DNA of 50,116 nucleotides from an uncultured Oscillibacter sp. (GCA_910584075.1 CAJTZI010000011.1:1-50116), one strand, 5' to 3'. Positions 1 through 8,501 are shown, counted from the first letter of the stretch. Made by a program: numbers and translations. The notes: a model not told the origin generated them from the sequence alone.

Positions 1-2229
1 TCCGCTGATATTCAGCCCGGAGATAAAATCTACGGCCCCGTGGTGGCCGCCCTGGCAGGCAATTCTGTGGAAAACGCCGGTATCGGTCAGTGGAAATGCT
101 GTCTCTCTGACAATCGCTCCCACTTTGACGTGATAACTTCCTGCCAGAATATCCACGGCGGCGACCTGGTGGCCTACAACACCAAAACCGGGACCATCTG
201 CACCCTGGCGGACCTCCACGCGGAGCAGAAGGAGTTCCCCCACTGCATCCCAGACGGCATCTTTGTACTGCATGAGGACGGTGTGAAGCCCGGCGACGAC
301 ATCAAACCCGTCATCGGCGCCGACGACCACGTGGTGGAATTCGAAATCACCCCCAACCGGCCCGACTGCCTCAGCGTCATCGGCCTGGCCCGGGAGGCCG
401 CCGTCACCTTCCACAAGCCCCTGGCCCTCCACGCCCCCGTGGTGAAGGGCGGGGCCCAGGGCGCCCTGCCGGACCTTCTGGACGTGGAGACCCCGGACGG
501 CGACCTCTGCCCCCGGTACACCGCCCGGATGGTGCGGAACGTGAAGATCGCTCCCTCTCCCAAGTGGATGCGGGAGCGGCTGCGGGCCAGCGGCGTCCGG
601 CCCATCAACAACATTGTCGACATCACCAACTATGTCATGCTGGAGTACGGCCAGCCTATGCACGCCTTTGACTACCGCTATGTCAAGGGCGGAAAGATCG
701 TGGTCCGTCGGGCCCAGGAGGGCGAATCGCTCACCACTCTGGATGGAAATGTCCGCAAACTGACTTCTGATATGCTGGTGATCGCCGATGACACCCGGGC
801 CGTGGGCCTTGCCGGCGTCATGGGCGGGCTGAACAGCGAGATTGTGGAGGACACCGCAGACGTGGTCTTCGAGTCCGCCAACTTCGACGGGGCCTGCATC
901 CGTAAAACCGCCCTAGCCCTGGGAATGCGGACCGAAGCCTCCGCCAAATTCGAAAAAGGTCTGGACATCCTCAACACTCTCCCCGCCGTCAACCGGGCCT
1001 GTGAGCTGGTGGAACTGCTGGGAGCCGGCGAGGTTGTAGACGGTGTCATCGATATTTTGAACTACGTCCCCCAGCCTGTCACGGTGAAATTTGAGCCCGC
1101 CAAGATGAACCGTTTCCTGGGCGTGGAAATCCCAGAGGAACAGCAGCGCCGGACGCTGCTGGAGCTGGGCTTCGGCCTGGAGGGAGATGTCATCACCGTG
1201 CCATCTTGGCGCTCCGACGTGGAGCACTGGTCCGACATCGCCGAGGAGGCGGCCCGGTTCTACGGCTACAATAAAATTCCGGACACCCTCTCCTCCGGCC
1301 TGAACAAGCGCCGGGGCTGGTCCCGGACCCAGCAGGCGGAGAACACCATGGGCGCGCTTTGCCGCGCCGCCGGATACAGCGAAATTATCACCTATTCCTT
1401 CATCAGTCCCGCCTATTACGACAAAATCGGCCTGCCGGCGGACTCCCCCCTCCGGAACTCCATGAAGATCCTCAACCCCCTGGGAGAGGACACCTCCATC
1501 ATGCGCACCACCACCCTGCCCTCCATGCTGGAGATCCTGTCCAGGAACTACAACTATCGCAACAAGTCCGTCCGGCTGTACGAGCTGGGCCGCACCTACT
1601 TCCCGAAAGACGACGGCTCCGGCATGGCCGATGAGCCCAAGGTGTTGTCCTTGGGCGCCTACGGCGGCGATATGGATTTCTTCACCCTGAAGGGCGCGGT
1701 AGAATCTGTCCTGGAGGGCCTGCGGATCACCGGCGTGCGCTATGAGGCGGAGACAGAAAATCCCTCCTACCACCCTGGCCGCTGTGCCAGAATCTGCCGC
1801 GGCGGCGCAGTCCTTGGTGTGCTGGGCCAGATTCACCCCCGTGTGGCGGAGAATTACGGCTTGGACTGTGAGCTCTACACCGCGGAACTCCATCTGGACG
1901 CCATGTGTCAGTGTGTTGGCTGCAAACCGCTGTACTGTCCCCTGCCTAAGTTCCCCGCCGTCACCCGGGACATCGCCCTTCTGTGCGGCTGCGATATCCC
2001 CGTAGCCGCGCTGGAGGACTGCATCCGCCGGGGCGCCAAGGGACTGCTGAAAAACGAATCCCTGTTCGACATCTACACCGGCCCCGGCGTACCCGACGGC
2101 AAAAAGAGCGTGGCCTTCAGTCTGGAGCTCCGGGCCGATGACCGCAGCCTCACCGCCGAAGAGGCCGACGAGGATGTAAAGAGTATTCTGGAGCTGCTGA
2201 AAACAGAGCTGAACGCCGTGCTGCGGTGA
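1..2229 (+). CDS. pheT: Phenylalanine-tRNA ligase beta subunit, 5' end missing
   Basis: Beta chain of the heterotetrameric PheRS that charges tRNA-Phe in the cytoplasm. The frame is open from base 1, so the gene starts upstream; about 740 residues are present against roughly 790-800 for the family. The C-terminal two thirds are canonical: the motif EITPNRPDCLSVIGLAREAA opens the B3 region (about residue 115), the B5 helical domain reads SDVEHWSDIAEEAARFYGYN, and the anticodon-binding FDX domain closes the protein (FPAVTRDIALL, then a run ending in KSVAFSLELRADDRSLTAEEAD). The N-terminal EMAP/OB-fold tRNA-binding region is strongly diverged and lacks the usual KLRGxxSxGMxCS signature. pheS presumably lies just upstream, outside the window. 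Identity is certain; only the 5' end is unknown. Confidence 0.96.
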   Translation, partial: SADIQPGDKIYGPVVAALAGNSVENAGIGQWKCCLSDNRSHFDVITSCQNIHGGDLVAYNTKTGTICTLADLHAEQKEFPHCIPDGIFVLHEDGVKPGDDIKPVIGADDHVVEFEITPNRPDCLSVIGLAREAAVTFHKPLALHAPVVKGGAQGALPDLLDVETPDGDLCPRYTARMVRNVKIAPSPKWMRERLRASGVRPINNIVDITNYVMLEYGQPMHAFDYRYVKGGKIVVRRAQEGESLTTLDGNVRKLTSDMLVIADDTRAVGLAGVMGGLNSEIVEDTADVVFESANFDGACIRKTALALGMRTEASAKFEKGLDILNTLPAVNRACELVELLGAGEVVDGVIDILNYVPQPVTVKFEPAKMNRFLGVEIPEEQQRRTLLELGFGLEGDVITVPSWRSDVEHWSDIAEEAARFYGYNKIPDTLSSGLNKRRGWSRTQQAENTMGALCRAAGYSEIITYSFISPAYYDKIGLPADSPLRNSMKILNPLGEDTSIMRTTTLPSMLEILSRNYNYRNKSVRLYELGRTYFPKDDGSGMADEPKVLSLGAYGGDMDFFTLKGAVESVLEGLRITGVRYEAETENPSYHPGRCARICRGGAVLGVLGQIHPRVAENYGLDCELYTAELHLDAMCQCVGCKPLYCPLPKFPAVTRDIALLCGCDIPVAALEDCIRRGAKGLLKNESLFDIYTGPGVPDGKKSVAFSLELRADDRSLTAEEADEDVKSILELLKTELNAVLR

Positions 2230-2239
2230 GATGCGCCCT

Positions 2240-2272
2240 TCTCCCCGCTGGAAGCCTCTTCCGGCGGGGAGA
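2240..2272 (+). terminator. Hairpin after pheT, probable terminator
   Basis: A 15-bp near-perfect inverted repeat (2240-2254 with 2258-2272, loop CCT) begins 10 bases past the pheT stop. An A/T-rich stretch follows rather than a clean T-run, so it may be a weak intrinsic terminator or a 3'-end stabiliser. Confidence 0.55.
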
Positions 2273-2306
2273 GTAAAAATCTTTTATAAATTTCCGACAG
2301 AAACCC

Positions 2307-2335
2307 TTTACACTTTTTCAAAAAAAGTGTATACT
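2307..2335 (+). promoter_or_regulatory. Sigma-A promoter of ireB
   Basis: TTTACA at 2307-2312 and TATACT at 2330-2335 are separated by exactly 17 bases, about 50 bases upstream of the ireB start and after the pheT hairpin. Confidence 0.8.
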
Positions 2336-2383
2336 AGTCTTATAGCGGGATTTTCCCACGAGAGAAAGAAAGGTGGTGTCTGC

Positions 2384-2629
2384 ATGGACGACTATACCCG
2401 GAAATTCAGCATTGTGATGGACAAGGACGAGGAGATCTACCAGATTCTGTCCACGGTCTATCGGGCTCTGGAGGAAAAGGGCTATAACCCCATCAATCAG
2501 ATTGTGGGGTATATCCTGTCCGAGGACCCCACCTATATCACCAATCACAACAATGCCAGGACCCTCATCCGCAAGATCGACCGGGACGAATTGTTACAGG
2601 TTCTGGTACGAAAGTACTTGAATCAGTAA
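2384..2629 (+). CDS. ireB: IreB family regulatory phosphoprotein
   Basis: Small (81 aa) cytoplasmic protein of the UPF0297/IreB family. In Enterococcus faecalis IreB is a substrate of the Ser/Thr kinase IreK and negatively regulates cephalosporin resistance. The family core is clear: a motif reading YRALEEKGYNPINQIVGYIL, then DPTYITNHNNAR and IRKIDRDELLQ-LVRKYL. Start ATG 2384 has AAAGGTGG about 8 bases upstream and leaves a Thr near the N-terminus (residue 5), in the area where IreB is phosphorylated. A longer open frame exists upstream, but it runs through the promoter. In many Firmicutes ireB sits with ruvX and a DUF1292 gene; here it is alone and a DUF1292 gene lies about 24 kb away. No kinase of the IreK/PrkC type is in the window. 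Confidence 0.93.
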   Translation: MDDYTRKFSIVMDKDEEIYQILSTVYRALEEKGYNPINQIVGYILSEDPTYITNHNNARTLIRKIDRDELLQVLVRKYLNQ

Positions 2630-2788
2630 CAAAAGTAACAAAGATTACAATCTCATAAAATTTTTTCTGCGGAATTTTTTGCGTCGCAAAGCAGGCGATT
2701 CAAAAGATTCCGCGCATTTTTTCGCACATATAGCACCGTTATGTCGGATTTTAGAGAAGATTTCTGTCAAAATCCTTCCGTCGTTTCA

Positions 2789-2817
2789 TTGACAAAGAGG
2801 GAAAAACATGTTACAAT
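2789..2817 (+). promoter_or_regulatory. Consensus sigma-A promoter
   Basis: TTGACA (2789-2794), a 17-base spacer and TACAAT (2812-2817), 30 bases before the start of the 99-aa gene. The 160 bases between ireB and this promoter are A/T-rich; no gene is seen there. Confidence 0.85.
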
Positions 2818-2847
2818 TTGGTTACAAAATTTCAAAGGAGTGTTTTG

Positions 2848-3147
2848 ATGGCAGACAAAAAAAGCATAAAGAACGACGGTCTCCTCTACAAGGGTCATCC
2901 TCTCCGCCGGGTAGATAACCTGATCTACTACGGGTCTATGGCCGACAAATATATTATTATGATGCAGGTCTTGGACAACAAGCAGGAACAGGACATCAAG
3001 CTGGCCACCAAGGTGTCCATTCAGCTTCAGCTGACGGAGCCCGAGAACTCCCGCAGCCGCATCGTGAAAAAGAGCGAAAAGGACAGCCTGTACGCCGCCA
3101 TGGACATTGCCGCCATCTGGCTGGACCGGGCCCTGGCCGGAAAATAA
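2848..3147 (+). CDS. Conserved hypothetical protein, 99 aa
   Basis: Not recognised as a named family. A soluble 99-residue protein with no signal peptide or membrane segment. The N-terminal half reads like a small beta-rich fold (LLYKGHPLRR, then a strand-rich stretch with KYIIMMQVLD), and the C-terminal part is a charged, probably helical stretch ending in AIWLDRALAGK. ATG 2848 is chosen because AAAGGAGTG lies 8 bases upstream; the alternative upstream start overlaps the promoter. It stops 48 bases before the NlpC/P60 gene with no terminator between them, so the two are probably co-transcribed. Conserved size and clean signals argue for a real gene. Function unknown. Confidence 0.8.
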   Translation: MADKKSIKNDGLLYKGHPLRRVDNLIYYGSMADKYIIMMQVLDNKQEQDIKLATKVSIQLQLTEPENSRSRIVKKSEKDSLYAAMDIAAIWLDRALAGK

Positions 3148-3195
3148 GTTCCTTCCACTTTATACAAAAGCTGAAACGAAAGGATGCATATACGT

Positions 3196-4110
3196 ATGAC
3201 ACACCTCGTTGGAAAGGCGGTCAGGATCGCCTCCCTCTCTGTGATCGCGGTCTTGCTGCTGGGCGTCACCGCCCTGGCCGCCGAGGAAGATATTGCCGTC
3301 GCCATCGGCGCCACCACCGGTTCTTCTCTGCGTCTCCGCTCCGGTCCCTCTCTCGATGCCTCCGTCATCACTATGCTGGATGAGGACGTGCCTGTGGCTG
3401 TTCTGGACGACACCCTGGACGGCTGGTACAAGATCAACTACAACGGCAACACCGGCTTTGTCTCCGCCGACTATATGCTCATCGACCAGGACAACATCTT
3501 CAACGCCTATGGCCGGGTGGAGGGCGACGGCGTCAACGTCCGCTCCTCCTCCTCCACGGACAGTGAGGTGCTCACGGTGATGAACCGCAGCAGCATCGCA
3601 ACTGTCAACGGCTTTGAGGCCGGCTGGTACAAGATCACCGCAAACGGCGTGGACGGCTACATCCGCAGCGACTACCTCACCATGTGCGGATCCAGCGCCA
3701 GTGCCGCTGGATCCCTCGGCGGCTCCGCCAGCGACGTGGTGAGCTTCGCCAAGCAGTACCTGGGAACCCGGTACGCCTACGGCGGCTCCTCCCCCAGCGG
3801 CTTTGACTGCTCCGGCTTCACCATGTACGTCTACAAAAACTTCGGCTACTCCCTGCCCCACACCGCCACCGGCCAGTGGCAGAGCGGGTACGGCACCCGG
3901 ATCTACAATATCAGCGAGCTGCAGCCCGGTGATTTGGTATTTTTCTGTGACCCCAGCCGCTCCAACGGCAAGGCCTGCTCTCACGCCGGCATCTATGTGG
4001 GAGGCGGCCAGCACATTCACTCCTCCTCTTCCCGGAGCGGCGGCGTGATCATCAGCGACCTGACCAGCGGATACTACAATACATATTTCGTCGGCGGGCT
4101 CCGTCTCTAA
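3196..4110 (+). CDS. Secreted SH3b-SH3b-NlpC/P60 peptidoglycan hydrolase
   Basis: Predicted exported D,L-endopeptidase acting on wall peptide stems. Layout: signal peptide (about residues 1-30, basic start, Leu/Val core, ALA-AEE cleavage region), bacterial SH3 domain 1 (about 35-100, SLRLRSGPSLDASVI), SH3 domain 2 (about 105-165, GVNVRSSSSTDSEVL), a short Ser/Gly linker, and the NlpC/P60 domain (about 175-300). The catalytic Cys is C205 in FDCSGF, the His is H263 in CSHAGIYVG, and a polar third residue lies near H275 in QHIHSS. ATG 3196 is preferred over 3184 because the AGGA site abuts 3184 but is 12 bases from 3196. It follows the 99-aa gene and ends at a strong terminator. Confidence 0.93.
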   Translation: MTHLVGKAVRIASLSVIAVLLLGVTALAAEEDIAVAIGATTGSSLRLRSGPSLDASVITMLDEDVPVAVLDDTLDGWYKINYNGNTGFVSADYMLIDQDNIFNAYGRVEGDGVNVRSSSSTDSEVLTVMNRSSIATVNGFEAGWYKITANGVDGYIRSDYLTMCGSSASAAGSLGGSASDVVSFAKQYLGTRYAYGGSSPSGFDCSGFTMYVYKNFGYSLPHTATGQWQSGYGTRIYNISELQPGDLVFFCDPSRSNGKACSHAGIYVGGGQHIHSSSSRSGGVIISDLTSGYYNTYFVGGLRL

Positions 4111-4130
4111 ATTCTCAGCCATTCATTCAA

Positions 4131-4162
4131 AACCGGCACGGTTTCCGTGCCGGTTTTCTCTT
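4131..4162 (+). terminator. Intrinsic terminator after the NlpC/P60 gene
   Basis: Perfect 11-bp stem AACCGGCACGG / CCGTGCCGGTT with a 3-base loop, followed by TTCTCTT. It ends the ireB-distal transcription unit. Confidence 0.88.
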
Positions 4163-4217
4163 GCTATTTTCTGAAAACTCTGCTATATTTTGATGAAAAC
4201 CAACAAAAGGAATGAGA

Positions 4218-5504
4218 ATGATGAAACAGATTTACTCGCATCTGGGCGTCAGCCGGGAGGTATATGAATACGGCGAGACGGTACTGTCCGCCCTGCGTCC
4301 ACGGTTTGACGCGATTGACCGGACCGCTGAGTATAACCAGTGCAAGGTTCTGGCCGCCATGCAGAAAAACCGGGTCAACGCCACCCACTTTGCCGCCACC
4401 ACCGGCTACGGCTACGACGACGAGGGCCGGGACAACCTGGAGCGGGTCTACGCGGACGTCTTTCACACGGAGGCCGCCCTGGTACGCCCTCAGATCACCT
4501 GCGGCACCCACGCGCTGACAGTGGCGCTGTCAGCGAACCTGCTTCCGGGAGACGAGCTCCTCTCCCCTGTGGGCGCCCCCTATGACACCTTGGAGGAGGT
4601 CATCGGCATCCGGGAGAGCAAGTGTTCCTTAAAGGAGTACGGCATCACCTACGCCCAGGCCGATCTGAAACCGGACGGCTCCTTTGACTATGACGCCATC
4701 CGGGCCGCCATCAATGACCGGACAAGGCTCATCACCATCCAGCGCTCCAAGGGCTACGCCACCCGCCCCTCCTTCTCCGTGGCGCAGATTGGGGAGCTGA
4801 TCTCCTTCTGCAAGTCCGTGAAGCCGGATGTGAAGGTGATGGTGGACAACTGTTACGGCGAATTCGTGGAGAGGCTGGAGCCCTCGGATCTGGGGGCTGA
4901 CATGGTGGTGGGAAGCCTGATCAAGAACCCCGGCGGCGGCCTGGCCCCTATCGGCGGCTATATCTGCGGCAAAAAGGAGTGCGTAGAGCGGTGCGCCTAC
5001 CGCCTCTCCGCCCCGGGACTGGGTCAGGAGGTGGGGGCCAACCTGGGGCTGATGCCCGCCTTCTACCAGGGATTGTTTCTCTCCCCCACCGTGGTGGCCG
5101 GGGCGCTGAAGGGGGCCGTCTTTGCCGCCAACATCTATGAGAAGCTGGGTTTCCCCTGCGTTCCCAATGCCTCAGAGGACCGCCACGACATCATCCAGGC
5201 GGTGACCCTGGGCAGCCGGGAGGCCATGGTGGCTTTCTGCCGCGGCATCCAGGCCGCCGCTCCGGTGGACAGCTACGTCACCCCGGAGCCCTGGGCCATG
5301 CCCGGATATGACAGCGACGTCATCATGGCGGCGGGGGCCTTTGTCCAGGGCAGCTCCATCGAGCTCTCCGCCGACGGCCCCATCCGCCCCCCCTACGCCG
5401 TGTACTTCCAGGGCGGGCTCACCTGGTACCACGCCAAGCTGGGCATCCTCATGAGCCTCCAGAAGCTGGCGGAGGCCGGGATAATCGTGCTGCCCAGTCA
5501 TTGA
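4218..5504 (+). CDS. Methionine gamma-lyase family (YnbB-like) PLP enzyme
   Basis: Belongs to the Met_gamma_lyase/'aluminium resistance' family of fold-type I PLP enzymes, about 428 aa, the normal length. The PLP lysine is in GSLIKNPGGGLAPIGGYICG (about residue 235), preceded by a metal/phosphate-contact region MVDNCYGEFVE. The early part has the family signature HFAATTGYGYDDEGRDNLE and the C-terminus ends in PYAVYFQGGLTWYHAK. The true substrate of this branch is not established; a C-S lyase role is assumed from homology. AGGA at 4208-4211 is 6 bases from ATG 4218 and 9 from ATG 4221, so the start is one of these; ATG 4212 is too close. In Bacilli the homologue is near glnA and the hfq region; no such context is seen here. 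Confidence 0.9.
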   Translation: MMKQIYSHLGVSREVYEYGETVLSALRPRFDAIDRTAEYNQCKVLAAMQKNRVNATHFAATTGYGYDDEGRDNLERVYADVFHTEAALVRPQITCGTHALTVALSANLLPGDELLSPVGAPYDTLEEVIGIRESKCSLKEYGITYAQADLKPDGSFDYDAIRAAINDRTRLITIQRSKGYATRPSFSVAQIGELISFCKSVKPDVKVMVDNCYGEFVERLEPSDLGADMVVGSLIKNPGGGLAPIGGYICGKKECVERCAYRLSAPGLGQEVGANLGLMPAFYQGLFLSPTVVAGALKGAVFAANIYEKLGFPCVPNASEDRHDIIQAVTLGSREAMVAFCRGIQAAAPVDSYVTPEPWAMPGYDSDVIMAAGAFVQGSSIELSADGPIRPPYAVYFQGGLTWYHAKLGILMSLQKLAEAGIIVLPSH

Positions 5505-5571
5505 GAAAGCGCCGCGGCCAAAAAAAGACGGTCCTCTGCGACCGTCTCAAGCCCATTACAGGAGAATCGCT

Positions 5572-6186
5572 ATGAAAAAAACGTTAGTCCTATACCGCTC
5601 TGTCTATGGCTATACCAAGGACTACGCGGAGATGATTGCGGAGGAGCTGGGATGCGGACTCCGTGAAGCCAGCCGGATGTCCGCCGGAGATCTGGCCCCA
5701 TACGACACCCTCATTTTTGGCGGAGGATTATACGCCTCCGCCATCAATGGCGTGAACATCATCCGGGACCACTTTGACCTGCTCCAGGGAAAGCACATCG
5801 CAGTATGGGCCACCGGCATTAACGCCGGCAGTCCGGAGGTCATGGAGCGGGTCTGGCGCCGCAATTTCCCAGAGAAGATCCAAAAAAATATCCGCACGTT
5901 CTATCTGCGGGGCGGGTTTGACTATGGAAACCTGTCTCCGCTCCACAAAATCATGATGACCGGGCTGAAATGGAAAATCAAGGCGTCCAAAAACCAAAGT
6001 GAAGAGGACGCCGGCCTTCTCAAGGCTTACCAGCGGCCAGAGAACCACTGCGACAGGCGGAATATCGCCGGTCTTGTCACATATGTGAGGTCTCTAAGCG
6101 GAATTACTCCTGAATCTTCTGGTCCAGCCGCGCCAGGAAGAACGCCAGAAAAAAGCCCCCCGCACAGCACAGAACCGACAGCATAA
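5572..6186 (+). CDS. Flavodoxin-domain protein
   Basis: Flavodoxin/HemG-like FMN protein of about 204 aa. The N-terminal phosphate-binding loop is YRSVYGYTKDYAE (residues 8-20), followed by the core FGGGLYASAINGV (about 48-60) and the strand AVWATGINAG. The segment LRGGFDYGNLSPLHKIMM matches the menaquinone-dependent protoporphyrinogen-oxidase-like subgroup. AGGAGA precedes ATG 5572 by 6 bases. The last ~27 residues (PESSGPAAPGRTPEKS and on) are low-complexity and encoded inside the 3' end of the opposite-strand popT gene, so the native protein may be an extension of a shorter ancestor. The electron partner is unknown. Confidence 0.87.
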   Translation: MKKTLVLYRSVYGYTKDYAEMIAEELGCGLREASRMSAGDLAPYDTLIFGGGLYASAINGVNIIRDHFDLLQGKHIAVWATGINAGSPEVMERVWRRNFPEKIQKNIRTFYLRGGFDYGNLSPLHKIMMTGLKWKIKASKNQSEEDAGLLKAYQRPENHCDRRNIAGLVTYVRSLSGITPESSGPAAPGRTPEKSPPHSTEPTA

Positions 6187-6937
6187 TTTCCCCCGCCCCC
6201 CGGTAAGAGGTTGGAATGATCACCAGCGTGGAGGCCAGCACAATACCGAAAATCCCATGGAAGGCCACGGAGTACCAGCGGCGGAAGCACCAGGTCACCA
6301 GCCGCGCCAGCAAAAACACCGTTAAAAACAGCCCCGGCAGCGAAGCGGACAGCACCAGAAAATCCAGATTCGCAAGCCCCTCCAGCACGGGCTGGTACAG
6401 ATCCAGGGCCATCATCACCGAGGAAGAGGTCATTCCCGGGATTACAACACCCATCCCCCACAGCACGCCGCAGAAATTGTACCACCAGAAATTGGGTTCC
6501 GCCGAAAAATGGGCAATGCGGCTGACATAAAACAGTCCGGCAAACACGCTGCCGGCGCACAGGAGCAAACTCACCCAGGAGGCGGCGGAGCGGCCTTCCT
6601 TCCCCGCCTCCCGGTACAGGGTGGGCACCGTGCCCACAATGAGCCCGATGAAGAGCCAGGTGGTCACGGTGCTGGAGAAGTCAATGGCCACCGCAATCCC
6701 CTTGGCAAAGCCCATAAAGCCCACGCACCATCCCAGCCCCAGGGGCGGAATCCATCTCCAGTACCTTGGAAGCGCCTGCCTCGGGCAGGTCAGAAGCTCC
6801 ATAAAGGGGCGGTAGATGTCGAACACCACCGCCAGCACGCCGCCGGACACACCGGGCAGAATCGCCCCGGCGCCGATCAGGATGCCGCAGAGCAGATTCC
6901 GCAGCCAATGGATCACCCGGTTTCCTCTGCCGCTCAC
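6104..6937 (-). CDS. popT: DUF368 polyprenyl-phosphate transporter
   Basis: Integral membrane protein (277 aa, 7-8 hydrophobic segments) of the DUF368/PopT family, recently assigned to flipping undecaprenyl phosphate back to the cytoplasmic face for reuse in wall synthesis. Diagnostic repeats are both visible: GAGAILPGVSGGVLAVVFDIY near residue 22 and GMGVVIPGMTSSSVMMAL near 160, the two pseudo-symmetrical re-entrant motifs of the family. The hydrophilic N-terminus MSGRGNRVIHWLRN precedes the first segment. Its stop codon lies inside the flavodoxin gene, giving an 83-bp tail-to-tail overlap. It is transcribed alone. With PAP2 and TagO elsewhere in the window it fits the C55-P cycle. Confidence 0.92.
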   Translation of the reverse strand: MSGRGNRVIHWLRNLLCGILIGAGAILPGVSGGVLAVVFDIYRPFMELLTCPRQALPRYWRWIPPLGLGWCVGFMGFAKGIAVAIDFSSTVTTWLFIGLIVGTVPTLYREAGKEGRSAASWVSLLLCAGSVFAGLFYVSRIAHFSAEPNFWWYNFCGVLWGMGVVIPGMTSSSVMMALDLYQPVLEGLANLDFLVLSASLPGLFLTVFLLARLVTWCFRRWYSVAFHGIFGIVLASTLVIIPTSYRGAGEIMLSVLCCAGGFFLAFFLARLDQKIQE

Positions 6938-6973
6938 CTCTGCGCCCCCCTTCTCTGTGTATATTTACTATAG

Positions 6974-7002
6974 ATAATAGCAGTTTTACCTTCCCTTTTC
7001 AA
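6974..7002 (-). promoter_or_regulatory. Sigma-A promoter of popT
   Basis: On the minus strand TTGAAA (6997-7002), a 17-base spacer and TATTAT (6974-6979), about 40 bases ahead of the popT start. Confidence 0.7.
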
Positions 7003-7121
7003 TCCAATACCGGCCTCCTGCATGAAAAATTTTCCCCTGAAGGCCGGGATATTTTGACGGCTTTGTCTAAATCAGATAAAGTTTCCGGCAGAAAGAGCGG
7101 ATATTATAGTTGTTTCCCCCG

Positions 7122-7150
7122 TTGACATACAGCCGCTTCTTGTGTAAACT
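7122..7150 (+). promoter_or_regulatory. Sigma-A promoter of the metNIQ T-box transcript
   Basis: TTGACA (7122-7127), 17 bases, TAAACT (7145-7150). It sits directly upstream of the T-box leader. Confidence 0.8.
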
Positions 7151-7169
7151 GCAAAGTAATCAATTTCAT

Positions 7170-7440
7170 ACCGTAAAGACGATGAAGAGAAGAGTAAGCA
7201 GGCAGATACGGCACAGAGAACCCCGGCCGGTGTAAAGGGGTGCGGAAGGGCCTGCCGAACATGGTCTTGGAGTTGCGTGGCCGACTGGATTCCATAGGTC
7301 ACGACGGGAGCCGCCCGTCACAGCGCAGAAGTGTAGCGTGCACTTCCAAAGGCCGTCTCCGCGAGGAGGCGTGCGAACCAAGGTGGTACCACGGCGTTTA
7401 TACGTCCGTCCTTGAAGCATCTGCTTCAAGGATTTTTTTA
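7170..7440 (+). promoter_or_regulatory. T-box leader, methionine specific (predicted)
   Basis: A tRNA-sensing leader controlling metNIQ. Stem I starts near 7175 with an AGTAA bulge on the left side. The right side pairs GCCTGC with GCAGGC and then reads CGAAC-ATG-G, so the specifier codon is ATG at 7261-7263 (Met). The conserved T-box sequence is at 7375-7394 (GAACCAAGGTGGTACCACGG), and its UGGU bulge pairs with an ACCA tRNA end, matching the A73 discriminator of tRNA-Met. A rho-independent terminator follows. Uncharged tRNA-Met should stabilise the antiterminator and switch the importer on. Promoter, order of elements and gene content all agree. Confidence 0.92.
7409..7439 (+). terminator. 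T-box-controlled terminator before metN
   Basis: 11-bp perfect stem TCCTTGAAGCA / TGCTTCAAGGA with a 2-base loop, followed by seven T. It is the alternative structure to the T-box antiterminator. Confidence 0.92.
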
Positions 7441-7481
7441 TTGTTCGCCTTCCAAATGAACCGTAAAGGAGTTTCGATACT

Positions 7482-8501
7482 GTGAGTCAATCGATCATTC
7501 AGATCCAGCATCTGAGCAAGACCTTCGGCGGCGGAACGGAGGCCGTCCACGCCCTGGAGGATATCAATCTGGACATCCGGCAGGGTGAGATCTTCGGCAT
7601 CATCGGCCTCTCCGGCGCCGGAAAGTCCACCCTGGTGCGGTGCATGAACCTGCTGGAGCGCCCCACCTCCGGTACGGTGGTAGTGGACGGGCAGAGCATG
7701 ACGGAGCTCAGCGAAAAGGCGCTGCGGCTGGCCCGGCGGAAGATCACCATGATCTTCCAGAGCTTCAACCTGCTGATGCAGCGCACATGTCTGAAAAACG
7801 TGTGCTTTCCCATGGAGGTCAGCGGCGTACCCGCCGCCCAGGCCAGACAGCGGGCCGCGGAGCTGCTGGAGATGGTAGGCCTTCGCGACAAGGCGGACGC
7901 CTATCCCGCCCAGCTCTCCGGCGGCCAAAAACAGCGGGTGGCCATCGCCCGGGCCCTGGCCACAGACCCCAAGGTCCTCCTCTGCGACGAGGCCACCTCC
8001 GCCCTGGACCCCACCACCACGGCCTCCATCCTGGCCCTTTTGAAGGACCTGAACCAGAAGCTGGGCGTTACGGTGGTGGTCATCACCCACCAGATGAGCG
8101 TCATTGAGGACATCTGCACCCGGGTGGCCATTCTGGACGGCGGCGTAGTGGCGGAGCAGGGCGATGTGCAGGAGATCTTTTCCAATCCCTCCACCGACGC
8201 GGCCCGGCGGCTGGTGTACCCCGGCGGCGTGACCCCGTCTCAGTACCCCGCCAGCACCCACGTCATAAGGATCTCCTTCAACGGCGGCACCGCCTACGAC
8301 CCGCTGATCGCATCCCTGGCCATTGACTGCGGCGTCAAGGTGAACATCCTGGGGGCCGACACCCGTAATGTGGGCGGCAAGGCCATCGGCACCATGCTTC
8401 TGGGCCTTCCGGAGAACCCCAACGATTCCGCCAAAGCCCTGAGCTACATCCGTGCACAGAAAAATATCACCGTAGAGGAGGTGCCAGACTACCATGAGTG
8501 A
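7482..8501 (+). CDS. metN: Methionine ABC transporter ATP-binding protein
   Basis: Cytoplasmic ATPase of the MetNIQ D/L-methionine importer, 339 aa. Walker A is GLSGAGKS (about residue 40), the ABC signature LSGGQKQRVAIARAL (about 142), Walker B VLLCDEATSALDP (about 163) and switch His in VVVITHQM. The C-terminal ~80 residues form the NIL domain that binds methionine and gives transinhibition (THVIRISFNGGTAYDPLI). The start is GTG 7482 with AAAGGAG 10 bases upstream. It overlaps metI by 8 bases. Expression is set by the Met T-box leader immediately upstream. Confidence 0.96.
   Translation: MSQSIIQIQHLSKTFGGGTEAVHALEDINLDIRQGEIFGIIGLSGAGKSTLVRCMNLLERPTSGTVVVDGQSMTELSEKALRLARRKITMIFQSFNLLMQRTCLKNVCFPMEVSGVPAAQARQRAAELLEMVGLRDKADAYPAQLSGGQKQRVAIARALATDPKVLLCDEATSALDPTTTASILALLKDLNQKLGVTVVVITHQMSVIEDICTRVAILDGGVVAEQGDVQEIFSNPSTDAARRLVYPGGVTPSQYPASTHVIRISFNGGTAYDPLIASLAIDCGVKVNILGADTRNVGGKAIGTMLLGLPENPNDSAKALSYIRAQKNITVEEVPDYHE

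Noticed and set aside
5526..5547. 8-bp hairpin AGACGGTC/GACCGTCT before the flavodoxin gene
   Set aside because: An A-tract precedes it and no T-run follows on the plus strand. It would terminate only a minus-strand transcript, and no such gene lies to its right apart from popT, whose stop is 560 bases away.
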